From Pseudomonas fluorescens (GTDB lineage: Bacteria > Pseudomonadota > Gammaproteobacteria > Pseudomonadales > Pseudomonadaceae): 64,000 bases of DNA. This document shows, piece by piece, positions 1 through 8,854 of the stretch. The first letter of the stretch is position 1; the number at the start of each line of letters is the position of its first letter. Location of the stretch: NCBI RefSeq assembly GCF_005938625.1, contig NZ_VCNJ01000008.1, positions 62,001 to 126,000 on the forward strand. The letters are read 5' to 3'. A program made the translations under genes and the position numbers. The notes under the pieces were generated by a model. It saw only the letters and a program-made list of their open reading frames with translations, was not told where the DNA came from and ran no database searches.

Positions 1-31
1 CATGTTCGACTGAAGATCGGCGGCGCGACCG

Positions 32-135
32 AAAAGATCGCAGCCTTCGGCAGCTCCTACAAGGATTGATGTCGGTCACAGTATTCGGGATCAGCTCGGA
101 TTACTGTAGGAGCTGCCGAAGGCTGCGATCTTTTG
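32..135. repeat. Paired REP element, GCAGC type
   Basis: Two inverted copies of a REP unit with core GCAGCCTTCGGCAGCTCC face each other across about 50 bases. The same unit recurs in several other intergenic gaps of this window, the arrangement known as a REPIN or BIME in fluorescent pseudomonads. It lies upstream of glyA. Confidence 0.85.
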
Positions 136-182
136 AGGCCGGCACAATCACCATCTATCTGCGCATGAACGCCACTTGTCTG

Positions 183-230
183 CGACATGATGTCGTTTCA
201 TATGCCATCCAAAACCCATTGGGTTAGAAT
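183..230 (+). promoter_or_regulatory. Putative glyA promoter region with a small palindrome
   Basis: A 13-base palindrome (CGACAT-G-ATGTCG, 183-195) lies about 30 bases upstream of a TAGAAT hexamer (225-230) that could be a -10 box for glyA, whose start codon is at 267. No good -35 box is seen. The palindrome may be an operator, but I recognise no particular regulator. Confidence 0.3.
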
Positions 231-266
231 GCCCCCCTTTTCTGCCCCCGATCCTTGAGGACCGCC

Positions 267-1520
267 ATGTTCAGCCGTGATTTGACTATTGCCAAGTACG
301 ACGCCGACCTTTTTGCCGCCATGGAGCAAGAAGCTCAGCGCCAGGAAGAACACATTGAGCTGATCGCTTCGGAAAACTACACCAGCCCAGCGGTGATGGA
401 AGCTCAAGGCTCGGTCCTGACCAACAAGTACGCTGAAGGCTACCCAGGCAAGCGTTACTACGGTGGTTGCGAGTACGTCGACATCGTTGAGCAACTGGCC
501 ATCGACCGCGCCAAAGAGCTGTTCGGCGCCGATTACGCCAACGTTCAGCCGCACGCCGGTTCGCAAGCCAACGCCGCCGTTTACCTGGCCCTGCTGCAAG
601 GTGGCGATACCATCCTGGGCATGAGCCTGGCACACGGTGGTCACCTGACCCACGGCGCCAGCGTTTCCTCCTCCGGCAAGCTGTACAACGCCGTTCAATA
701 CGGTATCGATGCCAACGGCCTGATCGACTACGACGAAGTCGAGCGTCTGGCAGTTGAGCACAAGCCAAAAATGATCGTGGCCGGTTTCTCTGCCTACTCG
801 CAGATTCTCGACTTCCCACGCTTCCGCGCAATCGCTGACAAGGTTGGCGCTTACCTGTTCGTCGACATGGCTCACGTAGCCGGTCTGGTTGCCGCGGGTG
901 TTTATCCGAACCCGGTGCCTTTCGCTGACGTCGTGACCACCACCACGCACAAGACCCTGCGCGGTCCACGTGGCGGCCTGATCCTGGCGCGCGCCAACGC
1001 CGACATCGAGAAGAAGCTGAACTCCGCGGTCTTCCCGGGCGCCCAGGGTGGCCCGCTGGAGCACGTGATCGCTGCCAAGGCGATCTGCTTCAAGGAAGCG
1101 CTGCAGCCTGAGTTCAAGGCCTACCAGGAACAAGTGGTGCTGAACGCCCAGGCCATGGCCGAAGTGTTCATCGAGCGCGGTTTCGACGTAGTTTCCGGTG
1201 GTACCAAGAACCACCTGTTCCTGCTGTCGCTGATCAAGCAGGACATCTCCGGTAAAGACGCCGACGCCGCTCTGGGCAAAGCGTTCATCACCGTGAACAA
1301 GAACTCCGTGCCAAACGATCCACGCTCGCCATTCGTCACTTCCGGTCTGCGCTTCGGTACCCCGGCTGTGACCACTCGCGGCTTCAAGGTTGCAGAGTGC
1401 AAAGAGCTGGCCGGCTGGATCTGCGACATCCTGGCTGACCTGAACAACGAAGCGGTGATCGACGCCGTGCGCGAGAAAGTCAAAGCCATCTGCAAGAAAC
1501 TGCCGGTGTACGGCGCGTAA
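267..1520 (+). CDS. glyA: Serine hydroxymethyltransferase
   Basis: A 417-residue cytosolic PLP enzyme that converts serine and tetrahydrofolate to glycine and 5,10-methylene-THF, the main source of one-carbon units. Length is normal for the family. The PLP lysine sits in the conserved [14 protein letters not shown] block near residue 229, and the N-terminal [13 protein letters not shown] and YPGKRYYGG substrate and dimer motifs are intact. The ATG at 267 is chosen over an in-frame TTG at 255 because it starts the conserved MFSRD N-terminus and follows TTGAGG. A strong terminator follows, so the gene appears monocistronic. P. aeruginosa carries its glyA3 copy in the same neighbourhood. Confidence 0.97.
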   Translation: MFSRDLTIAKYDADLFAAMEQEAQRQEEHIELIASENYTSPAVMEAQGSVLTNKYAEGYPGKRYYGGCEYVDIVEQLAIDRAKELFGADYANVQPHAGSQANAAVYLALLQGGDTILGMSLAHGGHLTHGASVSSSGKLYNAVQYGIDANGLIDYDEVERLAVEHKPKMIVAGFSAYSQILDFPRFRAIADKVGAYLFVDMAHVAGLVAAGVYPNPVPFADVVTTTTHKTLRGPRGGLILARANADIEKKLNSAVFPGAQGGPLEHVIAAKAICFKEALQPEFKAYQEQVVLNAQAMAEVFIERGFDVVSGGTKNHLFLLSLIKQDISGKDADAALGKAFITVNKNSVPNDPRSPFVTSGLRFGTPAVTTRGFKVAECKELAGWICDILADLNNEAVIDAVREKVKAICKKLPVYGA

Positions 1521-1544
1521 TTGCGACGTTAAATCTGCAGCATG

Positions 1545-1577
1545 AAAAACCGGCCAAGTGATTGGCCGGTTTTTTTT
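1545..1577 (+). terminator. Rho-independent terminator of glyA
   Basis: A 13-bp stem (AAAAACCGGCCAA / TTGGCCGGTTTTT) with a GTGA loop, ending in a T run, lies 25 bases after the glyA stop. Confidence 0.92.
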
Positions 1578-1586
1578 CGCCTGCAG

Positions 1587-1678
1587 AAAAGATCAAAAGA
1601 TCGCAGCCTTCGGCAGCTCCTACAGGTGAATGCATTCCAAATGTAGGACCTGCCGAAGGCTGCGATCTTTTGATCTTA
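1587..1678. repeat. Paired REP element, GCAGC type
   Basis: Two inverted REP units of the GCAGCCTTCGGCAGCTCC family, both flanked by GATCAAAAGATC-like ends, lie between the glyA terminator and the next promoter. Confidence 0.85.
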
Positions 1679-1681
1679 ACC

Positions 1682-1780
1682 ACCGGTCAGACCGGTCATG
1701 CCAATTTTGTGTTTTCCCCTTGTATTCAAGAAAAACCCGAGCGTAGACTGCGCCTGCACTGGACATACCGGTAAGACCAC
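1682..1780 (+). promoter_or_regulatory. dctA-like promoter flanked by two FadR-type operators
   Basis: A perfect palindrome ACCGGT-CAG-ACCGGT (1682-1696) and a second CCGGTAAGACCAC site (1768-1780) both contain GGT-N3-ACC, the core recognised by FadR-subfamily GntR repressors (consensus TNGTNNNACNA). Their centres are about 85 bases apart. Between them lies a sigma70-like promoter: TTGTAT at 1720-1725, an 18-base spacer, and TAGACT at 1744-1749. The layout recalls the two-operator loop described for lldPRD. The likely ligands are the two FCD-type GntR proteins encoded downstream. Confidence 0.5.
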
Positions 1781-1846
1781 AATAATTAAGTCCTGAATCT
1801 GAGCGTGCAAGCGCCAGCAGCCAGGACACCGACCAGGATTTCTCCC

Positions 1847-3160
1847 ATGCTCAGATGGTGCTCGCGTTCAATCTTCCTCCAAGTGGTTCTCGGACTGATG
1901 CTCGGCATCGTCTGCGGGCTGACCCTTCCTGAATACTCGGCCCAGCTCAAACCGCTCGGCGACGGCTTCATCAAACTGATCAAAATGCTCATTGGCCTCA
2001 TCGTGTTCTGCGTGGTGGTCAGCGGCATCAGCGGCGCGGGCGATCTGAAGAAGGTCGGGCGCATCGGCCTCAAATCGGTAATTTACTTCGAAGTGTTGAC
2101 CACCATCGCCCTGGTGATCGGCCTGGTGTTCGCCTTCAGTACCGGCATCGGCAGCGGCGCGAACATTCATTTGGAGCAGCTGTCCGCCGCTGATATAGGC
2201 GACATCGCCGAGCGCGGCCAGCACATGCACACCACCACGCAGTTCCTGATGGACCTGATTCCGACTTCAGTGATCGGCGCCTTCGCCGACAACAATATCC
2301 TGCAGGTGCTGCTGTTCTCGGTGCTGTTCGGCAGCGCCTTGAATCTGGTCGGCGAAGCGGCTTCCGGGATCTCCCGACTGATCAACGAACTGAGCCATGT
2401 AATCTTCCGGATCATGGGCATGATCGTGCGTCTGGCGCCGATCGGCGTGTTCGGCGCGATTGCCTTTACCACCAGCAAATATGGCCTCGATTCCCTGCAG
2501 CACCTGGGCAGTCTGGTCGGTTTGTTCTATTTGACCTGTATCGCTTTCGTCAGCGTGATTCTCGGTCTGGTGATGCGCGCCTCTGGCCTGCGTATGTGGC
2601 CGCTGCTCAAGTACCTGCGTGAAGAACTGCTGATCGTCATGGGCACCGCCTCTTCCGATGCTGTGCTGCCGCAAATCATGCGCAAACTCGAACACCTCGG
2701 CATTGGCAGCTCGACGGTTGGCCTGGTGATTCCGACCGGGTATTCGTTCAACCTCGACGGTTTCTCGATCTACCTGACCCTGGCCATCGTCTTCATCGCC
2801 AACGCCACCGGCACGCCACTGGCGATGACTGATTTGCTGACGATTCTGCTGGTGTCGCTGATTACCTCCAAAGGGGCACACGGCATTCCGGGTTCGGCGC
2901 TAGTGATTCTGGCGGCAACATTGACGGCGATTCCGGCGATCCCGGTGGTCGGTCTGGTGCTTGTGCTCGCGGTGGACTGGTTCATGGGCATCGGCCGGGC
3001 ACTCACCAATCTCATCGGCAACTGCGTCGCCACGGTAGCGATCGCCCGTTGGGAAAAAGACATCGACGTGCAACGCGCCAACAAAGTACTCAGCGGCCAG
3101 CAGGGCTACACCTTTCAGCCGCGTAAAACAGCAACTCCGGCGCACCAGCAGGAGTTCTGA
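1847..3160 (+). CDS. dctA: DctA-like dicarboxylate:cation symporter
   Basis: A 437-residue inner-membrane secondary carrier of the DAACS family, which imports C4-dicarboxylates or acidic amino acids with H+ or Na+. The family signatures are present: the TASSDAVLPQ segment in place of the usual serine-rich TSSSESALP, then VIPTGYSFNLDG and IYLTLA. These match DctA better than GltP. The ATG at 1847 is preferred to an upstream GTG at 1805 because AGGA lies 8 bases before it and the DctA length fits. Two GntR/FCD genes follow on the same strand. The substrate is inferred from the family, and this may be a DctA paralog rather than the main carrier. Confidence 0.8.
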   Translation: MLRWCSRSIFLQVVLGLMLGIVCGLTLPEYSAQLKPLGDGFIKLIKMLIGLIVFCVVVSGISGAGDLKKVGRIGLKSVIYFEVLTTIALVIGLVFAFSTGIGSGANIHLEQLSAADIGDIAERGQHMHTTTQFLMDLIPTSVIGAFADNNILQVLLFSVLFGSALNLVGEAASGISRLINELSHVIFRIMGMIVRLAPIGVFGAIAFTTSKYGLDSLQHLGSLVGLFYLTCIAFVSVILGLVMRASGLRMWPLLKYLREELLIVMGTASSDAVLPQIMRKLEHLGIGSSTVGLVIPTGYSFNLDGFSIYLTLAIVFIANATGTPLAMTDLLTILLVSLITSKGAHGIPGSALVILAATLTAIPAIPVVGLVLVLAVDWFMGIGRALTNLIGNCVATVAIARWEKDIDVQRANKVLSGQQGYTFQPRKTATPAHQQEF

Positions 3161-3241
3161 TTTCAACCCTGGAGGCGCTGCCGCAAGCGGTGATCTTTGA
3201 TCCTGATTTGCGGCGCCCTACAGGCACATGGAGCAAGACAA

Positions 3242-3946
3242 GTGATTACCACATCAACCGTCGTCAACTCAGTCGTAGAGAAACTCCGCGCCGCCCTCGC
3301 CCGGGGTCAGTGGCGCTCCGGCGACATGCTGCCGGGCCAGCGTGAACTGGCCGAACAACTGGGCATAAGCCGGCCGAGCCTGCGCGAAGCGGTGATCGTC
3401 CTGGAAACCCTCGGCCTGGTCCGTTCGATGCCGGGCAAAGGTGTGGTCGTGCTCGACGCGCAATTGAGCGACAGTCAAAGCCACGACAGTGCCGTGGCCG
3501 GCGCCAGCCTGGAAGACGTGCTGCAACTGCGCTACACCCTTGAGCCGTTCATTGTCGGCTTGGTCGCACAATCGATCAGCAGCAAGGAAGTCGGCCAGTT
3601 GCGCCTGACCCTGATGGACATGCGCGAAGCCCTCGAGGCTGGCGACAGCGAAGCCGGGGTCAGCGCTTACATCGCCTTCCACGAAGAGTTGTTCACCCTG
3701 ACCTCGAATCCGATCTTCCAGAGTGTGGTGCAGCAGACCAGCAATGCCCTCAAGCAAAGCGCTGAAGTGTTGCGCAACTCACCGGAACATCTGGCCGAAC
3801 GGCTGGAAGAAAACGAAGCGGTGGTGCGCGCCATCCGCAGCAAGAACAGCGCCCAGGCCAGCGCCGAAATGCGCCGGCACATTCTGCGCGAAGGTAAGCG
3901 CATGGGCATCGAGCTGAATATTCCGGAAGACAACTTGAGTCGCTGA
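3242..3946 (+). CDS. FadR-subfamily GntR regulator (FCD domain)
   Basis: A 234-residue cytosolic repressor. The N-terminal winged helix (about residues 8-75) has the classic LPGQRELAEQLGISRPSLRE recognition segment and a MPGKG wing. It is followed by a helical FCD ligand domain typical of LldR, PdhR and DctR-like proteins that sense organic acids. The GTG at 3242 is chosen because GGAG precedes it by 8 bases; the longer reading from 3197 lacks a ribosome site. It lies directly downstream of the symporter, 81 bases away, and is the most likely repressor at the two GGT-N3-ACC sites upstream of that gene. Confidence 0.85.
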   Translation: MITTSTVVNSVVEKLRAALARGQWRSGDMLPGQRELAEQLGISRPSLREAVIVLETLGLVRSMPGKGVVVLDAQLSDSQSHDSAVAGASLEDVLQLRYTLEPFIVGLVAQSISSKEVGQLRLTLMDMREALEAGDSEAGVSAYIAFHEELFTLTSNPIFQSVVQQTSNALKQSAEVLRNSPEHLAERLEENEAVVRAIRSKNSAQASAEMRRHILREGKRMGIELNIPEDNLSR

Positions 3947-3965
3947 TCCCTATTGGAGACAGGCC

Positions 3966-4676
3966 ATGAACAGTTTCGCCTCACCGTCGCACACCCAGCC
4001 GGCTGCTGCGCCCCTGCCCTTCTCCCGCGTCAGGATGCCGGCGGACGATCTGTATCCGCGACTGTTGGATGCGATTCTGGAACAGCGCATAGACTCGACC
4101 AGCCGCTTCACCGAGGACAGTTTGAAAGAGATGTTCTGCGTCAGCCGCGCCGATGTGCGCCGGGTGCTGACGCAGTTGTCGCTTGAGCAAGTCATTGTGC
4201 TGCGGGCCAACCATCGCCCGCGTGTGGCAGCACCTGATCGGGAGCAGACCCGGCAGACTTTGCATGCGCGGCGGCTGACCGAAAACACGCTGGTACGTTT
4301 GGCCTGCCAGCGCCCGCAAGCAGAAGGCTTGAAACTGCTGCGCGGGTTGATCGAGCGCGAGCGTCAGGCGGTCGAGCAAGATCGGCGCGGGGCGGCGATT
4401 CGCTTGTCGGGGGAGTTTCATCTGACGTTGGCGAAAATGGCTGGGAATGCACCGTTGGCGCATTTTTTGGGCAGTCTGGTGCCGTTGACGTCATTGGCGA
4501 TTGCGCGAAGTTCGTCGCAGACGCACAGCTGTTGCGCGTGGCAGGAGCATTTGGCGCTGGTTGAGGCAATGGAACATCGGGATGTTTCCAAGGCCGGGAT
4601 GCTGATGAATCAACATCTGGATCATCTTGAGCAGACCCTGCTGGGTTCAGACCTTGAGCAATGTGCTGTCGGTTAG
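3966..4676 (+). CDS. Second GntR/FCD transcriptional regulator
   Basis: A 236-residue GntR-family protein with a winged helix at about residues 25-95 and an all-helical FCD-type ligand domain after residue 105. The N-terminal HTH is less canonical than that of its neighbour: it reads DSLKEMFCVSRADVRRVLTQL and lacks the usual LPSERELA stretch. GGAG lies 8 bases before the ATG, and only 19 bases separate it from the preceding gntR gene, so the two are probably cotranscribed. GntR pairs behind a transporter often control a related catabolic operon. The effector is unknown. Confidence 0.82.
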   Translation: MNSFASPSHTQPAAAPLPFSRVRMPADDLYPRLLDAILEQRIDSTSRFTEDSLKEMFCVSRADVRRVLTQLSLEQVIVLRANHRPRVAAPDREQTRQTLHARRLTENTLVRLACQRPQAEGLKLLRGLIERERQAVEQDRRGAAIRLSGEFHLTLAKMAGNAPLAHFLGSLVPLTSLAIARSSSQTHSCCAWQEHLALVEAMEHRDVSKAGMLMNQHLDHLEQTLLGSDLEQCAVG

Positions 4677-4769
4677 ATCGCCTTCGCGAGCAAGCTCGCT
4701 CCCACAGTGAATTGCATTCGACTGACAGAGTGCGGTCGACTGTGGGAGCGAGCTTGCTCGCGAAGAGGC
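4677..4769. repeat. Paired REP element, GGGAGCGAGC type
   Basis: Inverted units with core GGGAGCGAGCTTGCTCGCGA face each other between the convergent gntR and yjiA genes. This is the second REP family in the window. Confidence 0.85.
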
Positions 4770-4791
4770 CATCACTGACAACCGAGATCCA

Positions 4792-5763
4792 TCAGGCAGA
4801 AGCCAATCTGGCAAACCCCGCCCGAATCTTCTCTTCCGGCAAATCATCAGCAATAAACACAATCACACTTTCCCGCGCCTCGCCCTCGGCCCATTCGGTG
4901 TCCCAGTCGAAACCATAGAGTTTCAGCACGCCCTGAAACACCAAGCGCCGATCTTCGCCGGCAATGTTCAGCACGCCCTTGTAACGCAGCAATTGTTTGC
5001 CGTGTTCTTCCAGCAGTTCATTCATGAACTCGCTGAGCTGATCGATATCCAGCGGCTGATCGGTGCGCAATACCAGACTGGAAATACGATCAATCGACGG
5101 CGCCTTGCTCACCGGGCGCAGGCTCAAGTCGCCGCCAAGATCGGCATTCAGGTTGAAGCCGCGCACATCCAGCAATTCAGCCAGATCAATATTGCCGTGC
5201 TCAACCACACGCACGGGCGCACGCCGGTTGATCCGCGTCAGGCGTTCGCTCAACGCGTTGAACGTCGCCTCATCCACAAGATCGGTCTTGCTCACCAGCA
5301 AGCGATCGGCAAAACCGATCTGCGCCTGGGCGATGGTCTGGGTCAGGTGGACATCCGCGTGCGCCGCATCGACCAGGGTGATGATGCCGTCGAGCAGATA
5401 ACGCTCGCGCAGTTCTTCGTCGATAAAAAACGTCTGTGCCACCGGCGCCGGATCGGCCAGTCCGGTGCACTCGATGACCAGGCGATCAAACGCAATTTCG
5501 CCGCTGTCCAGCCGCTCCAGCAGCAGATACAACGCCTTGGTCAGGTCGGTGTGAATGGTGCAGCAGACACAGCCATTGGCCAGGGTCATGACTTGCACGG
5601 GTTCATCGCCGAGCAACTGCGTGTCGATGCCGGCGTCGCTGAATTCGTTTTCGATCACGGCGATTTTCAGGCCGTGCTCGGCTTTCAGAATATGGCGCAG
5701 CAACGTGGTCTTGCCGGCACCGAGGAAACCGCTGAGTACCGTGACAGGTATGGGAGAAGACAA
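4792..5763 (-). CDS. yjiA: CobW/YjiA-family GTPase, putative metal chaperone
   Basis: A 323-residue G3E-family P-loop GTPase. The Walker A SGFLGAGKTTLL (residues 10-21), the metal-binding NGCVCCTI (CxCC) motif near residue 66, the ECTGLADP switch and the SKTDLVD guanine-specificity motif are all intact. A CobW C-terminal domain follows. The only plausible start is TTG at 5763, since no ATG precedes the P-loop; AAGGGG lies just upstream. It belongs to the conserved cstA-ybdD-yjiA block but is separated from ybdD by a REP pair. Family members are thought to deliver Zn or related metals; the function here is inferred. Confidence 0.88.
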   Translation of the reverse strand: MSSPIPVTVLSGFLGAGKTTLLRHILKAEHGLKIAVIENEFSDAGIDTQLLGDEPVQVMTLANGCVCCTIHTDLTKALYLLLERLDSGEIAFDRLVIECTGLADPAPVAQTFFIDEELRERYLLDGIITLVDAAHADVHLTQTIAQAQIGFADRLLVSKTDLVDEATFNALSERLTRINRRAPVRVVEHGNIDLAELLDVRGFNLNADLGGDLSLRPVSKAPSIDRISSLVLRTDQPLDIDQLSEFMNELLEEHGKQLLRYKGVLNIAGEDRRLVFQGVLKLYGFDWDTEWAEGEARESVIVFIADDLPEEKIRAGFARLASA

Positions 5764-5806
5764 AACTGATCCCCTTCACAAAATGAATGAACAACACAAA
5801 AACAAC

Positions 5807-5901
5807 TGTGGGAGCGAGCTTGCTCGCGAAAGTGGTGTGTCAGTCAAATCATTCATCAACTGACACTCCGTATTCGCGAGCAGGCTCGCTCCCACAGGGG
5901 G
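5807..5901. repeat. Paired REP element, GGGAGCGAGC type
   Basis: Two inverted units of the GGGAGCGAGCTTGCTCGCGA family lie between ybdD and yjiA. Transcript from the cstA-ybdD unit would fold here, which may lower or stabilise expression of the downstream yjiA. Confidence 0.85.
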
Positions 5902-5926
5902 ATTACCTCAACCTTGCGCTGTCAGC

Positions 5927-6124
5927 TCAACAGCACTTCGGCCCACCCTTGCCACCGTAACGGGCTTCCTGACGTTCGCGGAAGAACATCTCGTAGCTCA
6001 TCACCGGTTTGTCCGGGTGCTTGGTTTGCATATGCTCGACGTAGGTGTCGTAGTCGGGCATGCCGACCATCAGGCGCGCGGCCTGACCGAGGTATTTACC
6101 GAGGCGACTCAGGTCATTGAACAT
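5927..6124 (-). CDS. ybdD: YbdD/YjiX family small protein
   Basis: A 65-residue protein of the YbdD/YjiX family (DUF466), full length. It has the family's [12 protein letters not shown] and [11 protein letters not shown] blocks and ends in PKCC. It starts 15 bases after the cstA stop. In Escherichia coli the homologues ybdD and yjiX follow cstA and btsT and are needed for pyruvate carrier activity, so it is probably an accessory of the adjacent carrier. Confidence 0.92.
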   Translation of the reverse strand: MFNDLSRLGKYLGQAARLMVGMPDYDTYVEHMQTKHPDKPVMSYEMFFRERQEARYGGKGGPKCC

Positions 6125-6139
6125 GGTGCAATCCTCTGG

Positions 6140-8206
6140 TTACGCGTCCGGCAGGGCCTGGAATGGCGATTCTTTATCCGTGCGCTCTTTTTTGCCCCAG
6201 GCGGCGATGCCGACCTTGAGCGCATAGAACAGGATACTGAAGACCACGAACAGGAACAGCGCGGTAAGCGTTGCGTTGGTGTAAGCGTTGAAGATCACGT
6301 GCTGCATCTGCTCGACGCTTTTTGCCGGTGCCAGCACCTGACCATTGGCCAGGGCATCGCTGTATTTCTTGGCCAGCGACAGGAAGCCGATCGCCGGGTT
6401 GGCGTCGAACAGCTTGATGAAGCCCGCCGTCGTGGTGCAGATCAACAGCCACGTGGCTGGCAGCAGGGTGACCCAGATGTAGCGCTGGCGCTTCATTTTG
6501 ATCAGAACCACGGTGCCGAGCATCAGCGCGATACCGGCCAGCATCTGGTTGGAGATACCGAACAGTGGCCACAGGGTATTGATGCCGCCCAGTGGATCGA
6601 TCACGCCCTGGTAGAGCAACCAGCCCCACATTGCCACACAACCGGCGGTGGCGATCAGGTTGGCGGTCCATGATTCGGTACGTCTCAGTGCCGGAACGAA
6701 GGAGCCGAGCAGGTCCTGCAGCATGAAACGCCCGGCACGGGTGCCGGCGTCCACAGCAGTCAGGATGAACAGCGCTTCGAACAGAATCGCGAAGTGGTAC
6801 CAGAACGCCATGGTGTTTTCACCCGGCAGGACACTGTGCAGGATCTGCGCGATACCGACCGCCAGGGTCGGCGCACCACCGGCACGGGCCAGAATGGTGG
6901 TTTCACCAATGTCATGCGCCACGGCTTGCAGCGCTTCCGGCGTGATCGCGAAGCCCCAACTGGAGACCACTTGCGCAACTGATGCGACATCACTGCCGAC
7001 CACGGCGGCCGGGCTGTTCATGGCGAAGTACACGCCAGGCTCGATCACCGAAGCGGCGACCATGGCCATGATGGCGACGAACGACTCCATCAACATGCCG
7101 CCGTAACCGATGTAACGGGCGTTGGTTTCGTTATCCAGCAGCTTCGGCGTGGTGCCCGAAGAAATCAGCGCGTGGAAACCGGAAACCGCACCGCAAGCGA
7201 TGGTGATGAACAGGAACGGGAACAGACCGCCCTTCCACACAGGGCCAGTGCCGTCGACGAACTGGGTCAGCGCCGGCATTTTCAGCTCAGGCATGGTCAC
7301 CAGAATGCCGATCGCCAGGGCGATGATGGTGCCGATTTTGAGGAACGTGGAGAGGTAGTCGCGCGGCGCCAGAATCAGCCACACCGGCAACGATGCCGCG
7401 ACGAAACCGTAACCGACCAGCATCCAGGTAATCTGCACGCCAGTGAAGGTGAACGCCTTGGCCCACACTGGGTCAGCGGCAATCTGCCCACCCAGCCAGA
7501 TCGAACCGAGCAGCAGCAACACGCCGACCACGGAGATTTCGCCAATACGACCCGGGCGGATGTAGCGCATGTAAATGCCCATGAACATCGCGATCGGGAT
7601 GGTCGCCATCACGGTGAAGATGCCCCACGGGCTCTCGGCCAGCGCTTTAACCACGATCAATGCCAGCACCGCGAGGATGATGATCATGATCAGGAAGCAG
7701 CCGAACAGGGCGATGGTGCCGGGAATGCGGCCCATTTCTTCACGCACCATGTCGCCCAGGGAGCGGCCGTTGCGACGGGTCGACATGAACAGGACCATGA
7801 AGTCCTGCACCGCGCCCGCCAGCACCACGCCGGCAATCAGCCAGAGCGTGCCGGGCAAGTAGCCCATCTGCGCGGCCAATACCGGGCCGACCAAAGGTCC
7901 GGCGCCAGCGATCGCTGCGAAGTGGTGACCGAAAAGAATGTGTTTGTTGGTCGGCACATAGTCCAGACCGTCGTTGTTGAGCACGGCGGGGGTGGCCCGA
8001 CGCGGATCAAGTTGCATCACATTGTTAGCGATGAACAGGCTGTAGTAACGATACGCAACCAGATAAATGGCCACGGCAGCGACCACGATCCACAAGGCGT
8101 TGATCGCCTCGCCGCGGCGCAATGCCACTACGCCCAGGGCGCACGCTCCTACGATTGCCAGCAATAGCCAGGGTAAGTGGCGTAGCAGGCTATTATTATT
8201 TTTCAT
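6140..8206 (-). CDS. cstA: CstA/BtsT-family pyruvate or peptide carrier
   Basis: A 688-residue polytopic inner-membrane protein of the CstA family, with about 16-18 hydrophobic segments. Family blocks are clear: GPLVGPVLAAQMGYLPG, VQDFMVLFMSTRRNGRSLGDM, and a long carbon-starvation core through residue 600. The ATG at 8206 is chosen; it begins MKNNNSLLRH and is preceded by TGGAAT, whereas the longer reading to 8302 adds an unconserved stretch. It leads the cstA-ybdD-yjiA cluster. BtsT and CstA of E. coli import pyruvate with protons and are induced by nutrient limitation; the substrate here is inferred. Confidence 0.9.
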   Translation of the reverse strand: MKNNNSLLRHLPWLLLAIVGACALGVVALRRGEAINALWIVVAAVAIYLVAYRYYSLFIANNVMQLDPRRATPAVLNNDGLDYVPTNKHILFGHHFAAIAGAGPLVGPVLAAQMGYLPGTLWLIAGVVLAGAVQDFMVLFMSTRRNGRSLGDMVREEMGRIPGTIALFGCFLIMIIILAVLALIVVKALAESPWGIFTVMATIPIAMFMGIYMRYIRPGRIGEISVVGVLLLLGSIWLGGQIAADPVWAKAFTFTGVQITWMLVGYGFVAASLPVWLILAPRDYLSTFLKIGTIIALAIGILVTMPELKMPALTQFVDGTGPVWKGGLFPFLFITIACGAVSGFHALISSGTTPKLLDNETNARYIGYGGMLMESFVAIMAMVAASVIEPGVYFAMNSPAAVVGSDVASVAQVVSSWGFAITPEALQAVAHDIGETTILARAGGAPTLAVGIAQILHSVLPGENTMAFWYHFAILFEALFILTAVDAGTRAGRFMLQDLLGSFVPALRRTESWTANLIATAGCVAMWGWLLYQGVIDPLGGINTLWPLFGISNQMLAGIALMLGTVVLIKMKRQRYIWVTLLPATWLLICTTTAGFIKLFDANPAIGFLSLAKKYSDALANGQVLAPAKSVEQMQHVIFNAYTNATLTALFLFVVFSILFYALKVGIAAWGKKERTDKESPFQALPDA

Positions 8207-8365
8207 TTTATTATTCCAGCCAGGGTGGACAAGAAAGACAGCCACCCCGAGTTTAGCGCTTACGGCGCCAAAGGCCATACCCCGACGTTGGTCTAGACGC
8301 ATTAGCGATTGGCTGGCGCCCGCATTCGCGGTCTATAGTCAGCGAACCTTCATGAGGATTGCGCC

Positions 8366-8734
8366 ATGAGCGAACACCCAGCCAACCGTCGTCGCTTCAA
8401 ACGTATTGCGTTCGATGCCAGAACCGAGCTGCGTCAGGGCCACTTCATCTGGCCGGTGAAGTTGATTGATCTGTCGCTCAAGGGGCTGCTGATCGAACGG
8501 CCGGAGCCTTGGCTGGGGGATCGCGAACAGGACTTCTTCGTTGACATTCACCTGAGCGATGACGTCGATATCGAGATGGATGTGCAATTGGCCCATGAAG
8601 AAAAAGGGCAGCTGGGTTTTGTCTGCCGGCACATCAGCCTGGAATCGATCCAGCGTTTGCGGCGGCTGATCGAGCTGAACCTGGCTGACGAGGCCGAACT
8701 GGAACGCGAATTGGGTGCCCTGATCGAAATCTAG
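8366..8734 (+). CDS. mapZ: Single-domain PilZ c-di-GMP adaptor (MapZ-like)
   Basis: A 122-residue, one-domain PilZ protein. Both c-di-GMP-binding motifs are intact: RRRFKR (residues 8-13) and DLSLKG near residue 37 (the D/NxSxxG motif). A C-terminal helical tail rich in Leu and Glu follows. GAGGA lies 8 bases before the ATG. Size, sequence and position between cstA and radA match PA4608 (MapZ) of P. aeruginosa, which when bound to c-di-GMP inhibits the chemotaxis methyltransferase CheR1. The orthology is from memory of gene order and sequence. Confidence 0.85.
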   Translation: MSEHPANRRRFKRIAFDARTELRQGHFIWPVKLIDLSLKGLLIERPEPWLGDREQDFFVDIHLSDDVDIEMDVQLAHEEKGQLGFVCRHISLESIQRLRRLIELNLADEAELERELGALIEI

Positions 8735-8752
8735 AATCCGCCACAGATCAAA

Positions 8753-8845
8753 TGTAGGAGTGAGCCTGCTCGCGATAGCGATTTGTCATTCAACATTTGC
8801 GTTGACTGGTTCACCGCTATCGCGAGCAGGCTCACTCCTACAGGG
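8753..8845. repeat. Paired REP element, AGGAGTGAGC type
   Basis: Inverted units with core AGGAGTGAGCCTGCTCGCGA lie between the convergent mapZ-like and radA genes. This is a variant of the GGGAGCGAGC family with TGTAGGAGT replacing TGTGGGAGC. Confidence 0.85.
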
Positions 8846-8854
8846 GTCGGTGGT

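Noticed and set aside
32..135. Repeated short palindromic units suggesting a CRISPR array
   Set aside because: Units occur as single inverted pairs spread across gaps, not as regular direct repeats with unique spacers, and no cas genes are present.
7172..8167. 331-codon plus-strand ORF opposite cstA
   Set aside because: Antisense shadow with His/Gln/Arg-rich composition typical of GC-rich membrane-protein genes.
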